Shown here: positions 1 to 9,595 of the stretch, piece after piece | Position numbering within the stretch: position 1 is the first letter of the stretch | Layout of the letters: each line of letters opens with the position of its first letter | Assembly (NCBI RefSeq): GCF_026283945.1 | Contig: NZ_JAPDPC010000001.1 | Coordinates: forward strand, 62,001 to 126,000 | Direction of reading: 5' to 3' | DNA: 64,000 nucleotides | DNA from: Dyella humicola | GTDB taxonomy: Bacteria > Pseudomonadota > Gammaproteobacteria > Xanthomonadales > Rhodanobacteraceae | Position numbers and translations under genes: made by a program | The notes under the pieces: generated by a model | Databases searched by the model: none | What the model was told of the DNA's origin: nothing | Seen by the model: the letters and a program-made list of their open reading frames with translations, nothing else

Positions 1-692
1 TCGATCGCCCGCCGGCGTTCCTTCACCTTCTCCCCTGCGGGGAGAAGGTTGGGATGAGGGGCGGGTGCTCGCGATGACGCGACAATCGAGCCTTATGGCC
101 AGCTTGCCGCTTACGCAGCGGGCGTTCCGAACCGCTGCCGCGGTCCGGGTCACTTTTCTTTTGCTGGCCCAAAATAAAAGTAACCCAAAGTAGTGGCCTA
201 AAGAGCCAGAGCTCATAGCATGGCGCGGGATACGAGCCTGACCGGCGTGGCCAGCCGAATTAGTTGCGGCCCATGGCCTACACACCGCCGCTACACCGCA
301 ACGCGCCGGTGCTCAGAGGGCTTAAGGCGTGGGTGGTGCGGTGGCCATCTGCGCACCCGGATACCGCAAACGTCACGCCCTTCGGCCGACCCTGCCTTAA
401 GTCCTCGCCGCTTTGGCGCGTTGCGGTGTAGCCGCTGTGTCTCGCCGTGGGTCACCAAGTATTTTCTCGCGCAAACCTTCCAACGCTTCTATCCCACGGA
501 GTGCTACCAGCCTTTAAGGCCGTTTTCTTTGGGTTACTTTTATTTTGGGCCAGCAAAAGAAAAGTGACTCGAGCGCCGGCAGGCGATCGAAACGCCCGCT
601 GCGTAAGCGGCAAGCTAGCGACACAGCTCAGTTGTAGCGCGGCGGCGAGCACCCGCCCCTCACCTCAGTCCTCTCCCCACAGGGGAGAGGAA
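1..692. repeat. Large nested inverted repeat (about 690 bp imperfect palindrome)
   Basis: The left part (about 1-205) reappears in inverted orientation at about 510-692. The outer hairpin at 26-48 (arms CCTTCTCCCC and GGGGAGAAGG, loop TGC) is mirrored by a related one at 670-690. The block containing GCTTGCCGCTTACGCAGCGG (about 101-120) recurs inverted near 597-616, and TTTTCTTTTGCTGGCCC (about 153-169) recurs inverted near 552-568. A third nested pair, CTACACCGCAACGCGCC near 290-306 and its complement near 415-431, shows that the symmetry continues towards a centre around 355. No credible gene lies inside: the open frames here do not resemble proteins. It looks like a composite of xanthomonad intergenic repeats able to form a long hairpin, just beyond the end of the pump gene at 702. 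Confidence 0.75.
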
Positions 693-701
693 GCCAAGAG
701 T

Positions 702-3700
702 TCAGCCCGCGGCCGTCTGCTCCTTCAGCGCACGCTTTGCTGCGCGCCGTTCCCTGCGTGCGGCCTGGCGAATCTTGCGGTCGTAATTCCACAGATAAAT
801 GGCCGGCGTGCTGAGCAGGGTCAGCAACTGCGACACCAGCAGGCCGCCCACGATGGCGACACCCAGCGGCTGGCGCATTTCAGACCCCACGCCAAAGCCA
901 ATCGCCAGTGGCAACGCGGCACCCATCGCGACCAGCGTGGTCATGGTGATCGGACGGAAACGCACCAGCGCCGCCTCGCGAATCGCATCGGGTGGCGGCA
1001 ACCCGCGTTCGCGCTGGGCGACCAGGGCGAAGTCGACCATCAGGATCGCGTTCTTCTTCACGATGCCGATCAGCATCAGGATCGCGATGATCGCCATCAG
1101 GGTGAGCTGGGTTTGCGTCACCAGCATCGCCAGGAACGCGCCCGCGCCCGCCGCCGGCAGCGTGGACAGGATGGTGAGCGGATGACCGAGGCTCTCGTAG
1201 AGAATGCCCAGCACGATGTACATCGCCACAATCGACGCGATCAGCAAGACCATGCCGTTGGACTTGGCCTTCTGCAGTCGCTCGTTCTGGCCGGTGAATT
1301 CCACATGCACGCCAGCCGGCAAACCCACCGCGAGGGCAGTGTTCTCCACCAGCTTCACGCCGGCAACCTGGTCGATCTTCGGCGCCAGGTTGTAGTTGAT
1401 GGTGGAGGCCTGGAACTGATTGTGGTGGCGTACGCGCATCGGGCTGATATTGGGCTCGATATGCGCCACCGCTGATAGCGGAATCATCAGCCCCTGCGCA
1501 TTGCGCACGCGCAGATTGAGCAGCGCTTCCGGGCTCAGCGAGGCGGCCTGGTTGGAGGTAAGCACCACCCAGTACTGGTTGATATCCGAATAGATCAGCG
1601 AGGCCTGGCGCTGGCCGAACGAATTGAGCAGGGCGGTATCGATATCGCCCATGGTTACCTGCAGATGACTGGCTGCCTCGCGGTCCACCTTCATCAACTG
1701 CTGCTTGCCGACCAGGTCGAAGTTGCTGCCGACGTCGCGAAACTCCTTGGTGTTTCGCATCTTCTGCACCATCTTCAGCGTCCACGGCTGCAAGTCCTCG
1801 CCGTTGGTCGCGATCAACTGGAATTCGTACTGGCCGCCCTTGTCGCCACTGCCACCGCCGCCAAGGAACTGCACCAGGCTCAAGGACACCTTGATGCCTG
1901 ACAGGGCGTCGTACTTTTTCGAAAGACGGTCCATGACCACCTTCGCGCTGTCTTGCCGGTCGTTCGGACCACTGCCGCGCGGCTTCAAGTCCACGAACAT
2001 GCTGCCGGCGTTGCCCACCGCGCCGGTGCCGTCGTTGCTGCCCAGCGTGGTGAGCACGTCGAGCACGGCTGGGTCAGCCTTCATGATGTCGGCGGCGCGC
2101 TGTGCGCGTTCGGCCATCAGCGTGGGCGAAATATTGGCATCGGCGCGGATGTCGCCCTGGATCATGCCGATGTCTTCCTCCGGCATGAAGTTGCCGCCGG
2201 CGGTCTTGGCCACGGCGACACCCAGGCCGATGGTGAGCAGCAGCAGGATGAGCGGCTGCCAGCGCATCAGCCGGCGATGGTGCATGGCCCAGTCCAAGGT
2301 GCGCTCGTAGATGCGATGAAGGTTGCGATCGAAGCGTTCCAGTGCCCGTTCGATGCGGCCCGGCGTGCGTTCGCCTGGTTCCTCGTGCTTGAGGAAATAG
2401 GCGCACAGGGCCGGTGTCAGGGTCAGCGAGACGAGGGCGGAGATCACCACCGCCACCGTCAGCGTCACCGAGAATTCGCGCAGCAGCATGATGATCAGGT
2501 TGTTGCCGAACAGCAGCGGCGCAAAGACCGCGACCAGCGACAGCGTGATCGAGATGACGGTGAAGCCGATTTCGCGCACGCCGATCAGCGCCGCCGGCAG
2601 CGGCGCTTCACCGTGCTCCATGTGGCGCACGATGTTCTCGATCACCACGATGGCGTCGTCGACCACGAAGCCGATGCACAGCACCAGAGCTACCAGCGAT
2701 AGCGTGTTGAGGGTGTAATCCAGCGCCAGCATCACCACGAAGGCGCCGGCCAGCGACAGCGGGATGCTCAGCGTGGCAATCAGGGTCGGGCGCAGTCGGC
2801 GTAGGAACACCAGCATCACCAGCACCACCATCACCACGCTGATCATCAGCGCGACCTGCACTTCATGCAGCGCCGACTTGGTGGTCTGGGTGAGATCGAA
2901 GATCGGGGTGATCTGCACGTCCGCTGGCATCCACTGGCGGAATTCGGGCAGGCGCGCGCGAATCTCTTCCACCGTAGCCACCGCATTGGCTTCCGGGCGC
3001 TTGCTGATCTGCATGGCGACGGTGGTCTGGCCGTTGAACCACGCGCCCTGGTAAATATCCTGCTGGCCACTGGTCACCTTGGCCACGTCGGACAGGCGCA
3101 CCGGTGCGCCGTTGCGCTGGGCGATCAGCAGCTTGGCGAAGTCTTCGGGCTCACGCAGTCCGTCGTTGGCGGTCACCGTCATCTGGGTGCGGCCGTCGCT
3201 CAGGACGCCCTGCGGTGAGGTGACGTTCGCGGCGACCAGGGCGTTTCTGACGTCGTTGGCGGTGAGGCTCTTGGCCGCCAACGCATTGGTGTCCAGTTCC
3301 ACCCGTACCGCGTGCGGCGTACCACCGAAGACTTGCACCTGGGCCACCCCGGGAATCTGCGAGACGGCAGGCTTCAGCAGGGTATCGGTAAGGTCGTAGA
3401 GCTTGTCTGGGGGCAGGCTTGTCGAGGTCAGCGACACCAGCAGGACCGGAATCTGCGACGTATCGAACTTGAAGTACTGCGGCGGGCTCGGCATCACCGG
3501 CAGGTCGGCCTGGGCGGCATTGATCGCTGCCTGCACGTCACGGGCGGCCTTGTCGGCGCTGCGGTCGAAGTTGAAGCGAATCTGGATGGTGGCAGCGCCC
3601 TCGGTGGCATTGCCGTACATGTCCTCGATGCCGGGAATCTGCCCCAGATGCCGCTCCAGCGGCGCGAGCACGGTGGAAGCCATGGTCTGGGCGCTGGCGC

Positions 3701-3857
3701 CCGGCAGCGCCGCGGAGATGAACACGCCTGGGACTTCCAGCGACGGCAACGCCGCCACACCGAGCAGGCCATAGGCAATCAGGCCCGCCAGCAACAGGCC
3801 AAGCCCCAGCAGTGAAGTGCCTACGGGGCGGCGAATCAGGGGCGCGAAGATATTCAC
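702..3857 (-). CDS. RND efflux transporter permease, MdtB/MdtC-like
   Basis: This is a 1051-residue inner-membrane proton/drug antiporter of the HAE1 RND family, which exports substrates in complex with a periplasmic adaptor and an outer-membrane channel. Length and layout (two sets of six transmembrane segments with two large periplasmic loops) are typical. The TM4 aspartate pair is visible in FVVDDAIVVIENI and the TM10 lysine in GIVKKNAILMVDFA, so the proton relay looks intact. The start is a GTG that overlaps the stop of a tiny upstream frame. It is a close paralogue of the next pump gene on the same strand, as in mdtB-mdtC pairs that form heterotrimers. No adaptor or TolC-like gene is adjacent. 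The substrate cannot be read from the sequence. Confidence 0.93.
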   Translation of the reverse strand: MNIFAPLIRRPVGTSLLGLGLLLAGLIAYGLLGVAALPSLEVPGVFISAALPGASAQTMASTVLAPLERHLGQIPGIEDMYGNATEGAATIQIRFNFDRSADKAARDVQAAINAAQADLPVMPSPPQYFKFDTSQIPVLLVSLTSTSLPPDKLYDLTDTLLKPAVSQIPGVAQVQVFGGTPHAVRVELDTNALAAKSLTANDVRNALVAANVTSPQGVLSDGRTQMTVTANDGLREPEDFAKLLIAQRNGAPVRLSDVAKVTSGQQDIYQGAWFNGQTTVAMQISKRPEANAVATVEEIRARLPEFRQWMPADVQITPIFDLTQTTKSALHEVQVALMISVVMVVLVMLVFLRRLRPTLIATLSIPLSLAGAFVVMLALDYTLNTLSLVALVLCIGFVVDDAIVVIENIVRHMEHGEAPLPAALIGVREIGFTVISITLSLVAVFAPLLFGNNLIIMLLREFSVTLTVAVVISALVSLTLTPALCAYFLKHEEPGERTPGRIERALERFDRNLHRIYERTLDWAMHHRRLMRWQPLILLLLTIGLGVAVAKTAGGNFMPEEDIGMIQGDIRADANISPTLMAERAQRAADIMKADPAVLDVLTTLGSNDGTGAVGNAGSMFVDLKPRGSGPNDRQDSAKVVMDRLSKKYDALSGIKVSLSLVQFLGGGGSGDKGGQYEFQLIATNGEDLQPWTLKMVQKMRNTKEFRDVGSNFDLVGKQQLMKVDREAASHLQVTMGDIDTALLNSFGQRQASLIYSDINQYWVVLTSNQAASLSPEALLNLRVRNAQGLMIPLSAVAHIEPNISPMRVRHHNQFQASTINYNLAPKIDQVAGVKLVENTALAVGLPAGVHVEFTGQNERLQKAKSNGMVLLIASIVAMYIVLGILYESLGHPLTILSTLPAAGAGAFLAMLVTQTQLTLMAIIAILMLIGIVKKNAILMVDFALVAQRERGLPPPDAIREAALVRFRPITMTTLVAMGAALPLAIGFGVGSEMRQPLGVAIVGGLLVSQLLTLLSTPAIYLWNYDRKIRQAARRERRAAKRALKEQTAAG

Positions 3858-3970
3858 TCAGGTTTCCATACCGGTAAGAGGCTGCGCACAGCCTCATGGC
3901 GGCCAGGGAAGCGGCCATGGGGCGTTGAAGGCGTGCGTTCACGCACGTCGTAGGCGGAATACGCAGTCAT
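3854..3970 (-). CDS. Possible 38-residue leader ORF ahead of the second RND gene
   Basis: A short frame starting MTAYSAYDVRERT ends with TGA overlapping the GTG start of the RND gene (GTGA), a geometry that can couple translation. It shows no domain, signal peptide or clear ribosome binding site, and the overlap may be chance. The rest of the 335-bp gap between the two pump genes (3858-4192) holds nothing else I recognise. Confidence 0.2.
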   Translation of the reverse strand: MTAYSAYDVRERTPSTPHGRFPGRHEAVRSLLPVWKPE

Positions 3971-4192
3971 GCTGCACTTTATGCCTGCGTTGACACGACA
4001 CGCGAATGTGCCTGAAGTCCGTCCCTGCCGAAAGACAGGGGACGAGGAAATCTGGGGATGGGGGTGGGTAGCGGAGGAGTATGACTGAAAGGAGCGGCGC
4101 CCCACTCGTGTTCAGGGAACTTCGTCAGCCCACCGCAAGTCTTGCGCGGCCGTTGGTGTTGGCGCCCCCACCACCTGCCCTCAACCCCACTT

Positions 4193-7100
4193 TTAGCCCG
4201 CGGGCTCCAGCTTCCCCGCCAACGCCCGTTTCGCCGCACGCTTCGCCTTGCGCGCGGCCTTGCGCTCCTTACGGTCGTAATTCCACAGGTAGATGGCCGG
4301 TGTGCTGAGCAGGGTCAGCAGCTGCGACACCAGCAGGCCGCCGACGATGGCCACGCCCAGCGGCTGGCGCATTTCCGAGCCGATGCCAAAACCGACGGCC
4401 AGTGGAAGCGCCGCGCCCATCGCCACCAGGGTGGTCATGGTGATCGGACGGAAGCGCACCAGGGCCGCCTCACGAATCGCTTCCGGCGGCGACAAGCCGT
4501 GTTCGCGCTGGGCGACGAGGGCGAAGTCGACCATCAGGATCGCGTTCTTCTTCACGATGCCGATCAGCATCAGGATCGCGATGATGGCCATCAGCGACAG
4601 CGAGAGGCCAGTCGCCAACATCGCCAGGAACGCGCCCGCTCCCGCGGCTGGCAGCGTGGAAAGGATGGTGAGCGGATGGCCAAGGCTCTCGTAGAGGATG
4701 CCCAGCACGATGTACATGGCCAGGATGGAGCCGATCAGCAGCACGTTGGCGTTGCTGCGGGTTTCCTGCAGCTGCTGGTTGCCGCCGGTATAGCCGATCT
4801 GGATGCCGGCGGGCAGGCGCGCATCCGCCACAATCTGCTCGATCAGCGCCATGGCCTTGTCCGTTGGCATGTTCTGCTCGGTGTTGTAGTAAATCTGGGT
4901 CGCTTCCAGCTGGTTGGTGTGGATGACCAGGGACGGTGAGACATTGGGTTCGATATGGGCCACCGCCGACAGCGGCACCATATTGCCCTGCTCGCCGCGC
5001 ACGTAGGTGTTGAGCAGCGTCGCCAGACTGATCGAATGTTCCGCCGACGAGGTCAGCACCACCCAGTACTGGTTGATGTCCGAGTAGATGATCGAGACCT
5101 GGTTCTGGCCGAACGCGTTGTACAAGGCCGAGTCGATCAGTCCCATGTTCACCTGCAACCGGCTCGCCGCGGCGCGATCAACCTTCAGCATCTGCTGCTT
5201 GTCGATGCTGTCGTAGTCGGTGGAGACGTCGTGGAATTCCTTCCGCTTGCGCATCAATTGCGCGACCTGCAGCGCCCACGGCTGCAGGTCGGTGTTGTTG
5301 CTGCTCACCAGCTCGAAGCTCTGGCTGCCGCGGTTGCTGTCGTTGTTGTCGTTGAAGAAGCCGATGGAGTTCAGCGAAACGCGCAGTTCGGGCAACTTCT
5401 CGTAGGCCTTCGACAGGCGCGCGATGATGTCCTTGATCGACTCCGAGCGCTGTCCCGGCCCGCTGCCCCGCGGCTTGAGGTCGACGAACATGGTGGCCTG
5501 GTTGCCGACCGCGCCGCCGGCATTGTCGCTGCCCAGGAACGTGGTGACGTCGAGCACGGCGGGGTCGGCCTTCATGATCGCCGAGGCACGCTGGGCACGT
5601 TCCGCCATCAAGGTGGGCGAGATATTCGCATCGGCGCGAACATCGCCCTGGATCATGCCGATGTCTTCCGGCGGCATGAAATTGAAGCCGAACAGCTTGA
5701 CCACGCCCGTCGCCATCACCACGGTCAGCACCAGCAGGATGATCGGTTGCCAACGCATCAGGCGGCGATGGCGCATGGCCCAATCCAGCGCTCGTGCGTA
5801 AATACGCTGCATGCCGAGGTCGAAGCGCTCGATGGTTCGCTCCAGGCGACCCGGCGCGCGCGTACCGCTCTCGTCGGCAGGTAGAAAGCGTCCGCACAGC
5901 GCCGGGGTTATCGACAGCGAGACGATGGCCGAGATCACCACGGCGGCCGTCAGGGTCACCGAGAACTCGCGCAGCAGCAGGGTGAACTGGTTGTTGCCGA
6001 ACAACAGCGGGGCAAACACGGCAATCAGCGACAAGGTGATCGAGACCACGGTGAAGCCGATCTCTTTCACGCCGACCAGCGCAGCCTCCAATGGGGGCGC
6101 GCCCTTTTCCATATGACGAACGATGTTCTCGATCACCACGATCGCATCGTCCACCACGAAGCCGATGCACAGCACCAGCGCAATCAGCGACAGCGTGTTG
6201 AGCGTATAGCCCAGGGTCCACATCACCGCGAAGGCGCCCGCCAGCGATAGCGGCACGCTCAGCATGGCAATCAGCATCGGGCCGATGCGACGCAGGAATA
6301 CCAGCATCACCAGGGCCACCATCACCACGCTCAACATCAACGCCACCTGCACCTCGTGAAGGGCGGACTTGGTGGTCTGGGTGAGGTCGAAGATCGGCGT
6401 GATCTGCAGGTCCGCGGGCAGCCACGCGCGCATCTGCGGCAGCTTGGCGCGCACGGCGTCGGCGGTCGCCACCGCATTGGCTTCGGGGCGCTTGGCGATG
6501 CGGATCGCCACCGAGCGATGGTTGTTGAACCAGGCCGCCTGGTACTCATCCTGCTGGCCACTGACCACATGCGCGACGTCGGACAGCCGCACCGGTGCAC
6601 CATTCTTGTTGATCGCGATCAGCAGGTTGCCGAACTCTTCCGGGTTGTGCAGAGAGTCGTTGGCGGTCACCGTCATCTGCGTGCGGCCGTCGCTCAGCGT
6701 GCCTTGCGGGGAGGTTACGTTGGCGGCGCGTAATGCGTTGGCCACGTCGTTGGCCGTCAGCCCCTTGGCGGCGAGCGCGACGGTATTGAGCTCGACGCGC
6801 ACGGCGCGCGGTCGTCCGCCGATGACGCGCACCTGCGCCACGCCGGGAATCTGTGCGAGAGCCGGATTGATCAGGGTATCCGCGAGGTCGTAGAGCTTGT
6901 CTGGCGGGACCGTCTCAGAGGTGAGCGAGAGCAGTAGGACGGGTATGTTGGCGGTGTTGAATTTGAAGTAACGGGGCGGCACCGTCATGCTCGACGGCAG
7001 GTCGACCCGGGCCGCGTTGATCGCCGCTTGCACGTCGCGCGCGAGCTTGTCCGTGTTGTTGCCGAAGTTGAACAGGATGCGGATCGAGGTCGAGCCGTCG

Positions 7101-7375
7101 TTGCTCTCCGAATGCATCTCCTTGATGCCGGGAATACGGCCCAGGTGTCGTTCCAGCGGTGCAGCCACGGTCGACGCCATGGTTTGCGCGTTGGCACCCG
7201 GCACCTCGGTGTAGACCACCATGCCGGGGAATTCGATCGCAGGCAGCGCCGCCACACCTAGCAACAGGTACGCCCACAAGCCCGCCAGGGTGAGGCCGAG
7301 CGCCAGCAGCGAGGTGCCGATCGGGCGACGTATCAATGGCGCGAAAAGGTTCACGGGCATCCTGACCGTTGTCAT
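4193..7375 (-). CDS. RND efflux transporter permease, MdtB/MdtC-like
   Basis: A 1060-residue RND permease, first gene of the tandem pump pair. It shares the whole architecture and many long identical stretches with its downstream neighbour, including the TM4 motif FVVDDAIVVIENI and the TM10 motif GIVKKNAILMVDFA. The chosen ATG (MTTVRMPVNLF) has an AGGGG ribosome binding site about 5-8 bases upstream; an ATG five codons later is possible but has no spaced site. A 335-bp gap separates it from the second pump gene, longer than in the enterobacterial mdt operon. A periplasmic adaptor would be expected just upstream, but only a 185-bp spacer and then btuB are found, so adaptor and channel must come from another locus. 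Confidence 0.93.
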   Translation of the reverse strand: MTTVRMPVNLFAPLIRRPIGTSLLALGLTLAGLWAYLLLGVAALPAIEFPGMVVYTEVPGANAQTMASTVAAPLERHLGRIPGIKEMHSESNDGSTSIRILFNFGNNTDKLARDVQAAINAARVDLPSSMTVPPRYFKFNTANIPVLLLSLTSETVPPDKLYDLADTLINPALAQIPGVAQVRVIGGRPRAVRVELNTVALAAKGLTANDVANALRAANVTSPQGTLSDGRTQMTVTANDSLHNPEEFGNLLIAINKNGAPVRLSDVAHVVSGQQDEYQAAWFNNHRSVAIRIAKRPEANAVATADAVRAKLPQMRAWLPADLQITPIFDLTQTTKSALHEVQVALMLSVVMVALVMLVFLRRIGPMLIAMLSVPLSLAGAFAVMWTLGYTLNTLSLIALVLCIGFVVDDAIVVIENIVRHMEKGAPPLEAALVGVKEIGFTVVSITLSLIAVFAPLLFGNNQFTLLLREFSVTLTAAVVISAIVSLSITPALCGRFLPADESGTRAPGRLERTIERFDLGMQRIYARALDWAMRHRRLMRWQPIILLVLTVVMATGVVKLFGFNFMPPEDIGMIQGDVRADANISPTLMAERAQRASAIMKADPAVLDVTTFLGSDNAGGAVGNQATMFVDLKPRGSGPGQRSESIKDIIARLSKAYEKLPELRVSLNSIGFFNDNNDSNRGSQSFELVSSNNTDLQPWALQVAQLMRKRKEFHDVSTDYDSIDKQQMLKVDRAAASRLQVNMGLIDSALYNAFGQNQVSIIYSDINQYWVVLTSSAEHSISLATLLNTYVRGEQGNMVPLSAVAHIEPNVSPSLVIHTNQLEATQIYYNTEQNMPTDKAMALIEQIVADARLPAGIQIGYTGGNQQLQETRSNANVLLIGSILAMYIVLGILYESLGHPLTILSTLPAAGAGAFLAMLATGLSLSLMAIIAILMLIGIVKKNAILMVDFALVAQREHGLSPPEAIREAALVRFRPITMTTLVAMGAALPLAVGFGIGSEMRQPLGVAIVGGLLVSQLLTLLSTPAIYLWNYDRKERKAARKAKRAAKRALAGKLEPAG

Positions 7376-7405
7376 CGGCGCACCCCTGTCGCACCGACTA
7401 GCGGG

Positions 7406-7417
7406 ACGCGTACGCGT
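7406..7417. promoter_or_regulatory. Perfect palindrome upstream of the RND pair
   Basis: ACGCGTACGCGT is a perfect 12-bp palindrome, extended by GG and CC on either side with one odd base, about 31 bp upstream of the first RND start. The position suits a repressor operator. No adjacent regulator gene supports this, so the call is positional only. Confidence 0.3.
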
Positions 7418-7487
7418 ACCCTCGGTCGCCTTTATGCACGCAATCGGGTGACGGCGAATGTGCCGTAAGGGATGGATTAATCGGGCG

Positions 7488-7552
7488 TCGTCATCCCGAC
7501 CTACGCCGGGATGACGATCGTGCTAATTGCCGACACCCCGTGAGGTGCCGGC
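7488..7552. terminator. Two hairpins downstream of btuB
   Basis: The first hairpin (about 7488-7515) has arms CGTCATCCCG and CGGGATGACG, a REP-like sequence also seen near 46.9 kb. The second (7529-7552) has arms GCCGACACC and GGTGCCGGC with one mismatch. Neither is followed by a convincing T run on the btuB strand, so they may act as terminators or be simple REP elements. Confidence 0.4.
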
Positions 7553-7560
7553 AGAGCAGA

Positions 7561-9459
7561 TCAACGCGTCGACGGGTTATAGCGCAGCGTCAGGAACCAG
7601 GTGCGGCCAGGCTGGTTGAAGTAGTAGACCGTCTCGTAGTTGCGATCGAACACGTTGGCCAACTTGGCCTCGATGCGCCAGTTGGGCAGGAAGGCATAGC
7701 TCGCGCGCAGGTCCGTGGTGCTGTAACCGCCGAGGCGATGCTGGTTGGCCAGGTCGTCATAAGCCTTGCCCGAGGCAAAGAAGGTGGCGCCAATGCCGAA
7801 CGCATCGAAGCGGCGATCCACATCGACGCGCGCCGTCTGCTCCGGACGACGCGGCAACAGGTTGCCGTCATACGAGCTCGCCGTGCTCTTGGGCTGCTGC
7901 AGGGTGAGGTAGCTCTGCACCTGCCAACCGTCGAGGTTCGCGCCTAACTGGCCTTCGACGCCGCGGATGCGCGCCTGGCTGATGTTCTGCGGCACGAAGT
8001 TGCTATCCAGTGCGATCAGATCGTCGATCTTGGTCTGGTAGACGTTCACCGCCCAGTTCCACGCCTCCTGCTTCTGGCTCAGGCCCAGTTCGCCCGAGCG
8101 CGACTTTTCCGGCTTCAGGTTGGGATTGCCCAGGCCGTAGGGGTAGTAGATGTCGTTGAAGGTCGGCGCGTGGAAGGCGGTGCCGTAGCTGGCCGACAGG
8201 CGCAGGTCATGATCGAAGCTGTAGCCCCACGCCAGCGCACCGGTGTTGTGATTGCCGAACTGATCGTTGTGATCGTGGCGCGCCGATGCCTGTACTTCGT
8301 TGCGACCGAAAGTGCCCATGTACTGCGCATAGACGCCGGTGTCCTCGCGCCGGCTGTTGAGGTAACCGGTGTCGCTGTTGATGTATTCCTGCTGATAGTC
8401 GACGCCAGCCGTCAGCAGCTGGTTGGTGTCCAGGGTGATGTCGTTCTGCCACGAGGCCTGGTTGCGGCGCGAGTCGGCATAACCGCTCGGCGTGCGCGGG
8501 TAATACGTCTGCGTGCCCGCGAAGATGTCGTTGTAGACGCCCTGGAAGTACGTCGACGAATCGTCCCTGCTCTGGCCGGCATTGAGCGTCACCTTCCAGG
8601 CGTCGAGCGGGGTGAAGCTCAGGCGCGCGCCGGACACGATCTGCTGGTTGACCGCCTGGTTGCCGCTGAAGGGGCTGCCGGCGTATTCGACAAAACTCTT
8701 GCTGCGCAGCCACGTTGCCGACAGTTCGGTGCCGTTGTCCCAGCGATAACCGCCGTTGGCCATGCCGTTCCAGTTGCGGAAGGCATCGTCGCCCGGCTGG
8801 TCGACGAAGCAACCGGCGCCAGCCTCGGCGGCGCCGGCGCGGCAGGCGGGGATGCCGCTGGTGTATTGACCGCCCAGGCCTACGTTGAACCAGGCGTGCG
8901 AGTCACCACCCGACAGGCCGGCGTGGCCGTCCGTGTAGCTGTGGCTGCCGGCCGACACGCTGAGTGACGGCGTGAGCTTGCCGTCCTGCTGCCCATGTCG
9001 GGTGAAGATCTGGATCACGCCGCCGATCGCATCGGCGCCGTATAGGCTCGAACGCGGACCGCGCACGATCTCGATGCGCTCGATCTGGTCGACCGGAATC
9101 TGCTCGAATGCCGGCAAGCCTGCACCCACCGCGCCGATGCGCACGCCATCGATCAGCACCAGCACATGGGTGGAATTGCTGCCACGCAGGAACAGCGAAC
9201 TCTGCTGACCCAGGCCACCGGTCTGGGTGAAGGTCATGCCGGGCAAGCCCACCAGCAAGTCGTGTACCGACGCCGGCTGCAGCCGTTCGATATCCGCGCG
9301 GGTGATGACGGTGACCGAGGACAGCGCCTCGTCGGTGGTGATCGACGTGCGCGTGGCCGTGACGATCACGGTGGACAGCGATGGCGGCGAGTTTGTATCA
9401 GCGGCCTGGGCGGCCATCGTGCACGACAGCAGCGCAGCTGCCAGCAGAGTCTTCTTCAT
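7561..9459 (-). CDS. btuB: TonB-dependent vitamin B12 receptor BtuB
   Basis: An outer-membrane, TonB-dependent receptor of about 632 residues that imports cobalamin. The start at 9459 gives a clean signal peptide (MKKTLLAAALLSCTMAAQA); the longer open frame upstream would run into the riboswitch and is rejected. A TonB-box-like stretch (STVIVTATR), then a plug domain (ITRADIERLQPASVHDLL, RIEIVRGPRSSLYG), then a 22-strand barrel ending in LRYNPSTR are visible; BtuB is normally about 600 residues. A cobalamin riboswitch directly upstream makes the B12 assignment stronger than sequence similarity alone would. No btuCD or cobalamin synthesis genes are adjacent. Confidence 0.92.
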   Translation of the reverse strand: MKKTLLAAALLSCTMAAQAADTNSPPSLSTVIVTATRTSITTDEALSSVTVITRADIERLQPASVHDLLVGLPGMTFTQTGGLGQQSSLFLRGSNSTHVLVLIDGVRIGAVGAGLPAFEQIPVDQIERIEIVRGPRSSLYGADAIGGVIQIFTRHGQQDGKLTPSLSVSAGSHSYTDGHAGLSGGDSHAWFNVGLGGQYTSGIPACRAGAAEAGAGCFVDQPGDDAFRNWNGMANGGYRWDNGTELSATWLRSKSFVEYAGSPFSGNQAVNQQIVSGARLSFTPLDAWKVTLNAGQSRDDSSTYFQGVYNDIFAGTQTYYPRTPSGYADSRRNQASWQNDITLDTNQLLTAGVDYQQEYINSDTGYLNSRREDTGVYAQYMGTFGRNEVQASARHDHNDQFGNHNTGALAWGYSFDHDLRLSASYGTAFHAPTFNDIYYPYGLGNPNLKPEKSRSGELGLSQKQEAWNWAVNVYQTKIDDLIALDSNFVPQNISQARIRGVEGQLGANLDGWQVQSYLTLQQPKSTASSYDGNLLPRRPEQTARVDVDRRFDAFGIGATFFASGKAYDDLANQHRLGGYSTTDLRASYAFLPNWRIEAKLANVFDRNYETVYYFNQPGRTWFLTLRYNPSTR

Positions 9460-9595
9460 GGTGTTCCTTGTGGCCGCGCACCCGCGCGCGACACCTGACT
9501 TCCAGAGGTCGGACGGCCACTTGGGGGAGCAGAACGGCGGACAGGCGAGATGCGCCATGACACGACGTCCGGCCTCGCCCACCGCGAGCCATCCG

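Noticed and set aside
447-1475. Long open frame on the plus strand over the repeat and the RND gene end
   Set aside because: Its sequence is glutamine-, histidine- and arginine-rich without domains, typical of a shadow frame opposite a GC-rich gene.
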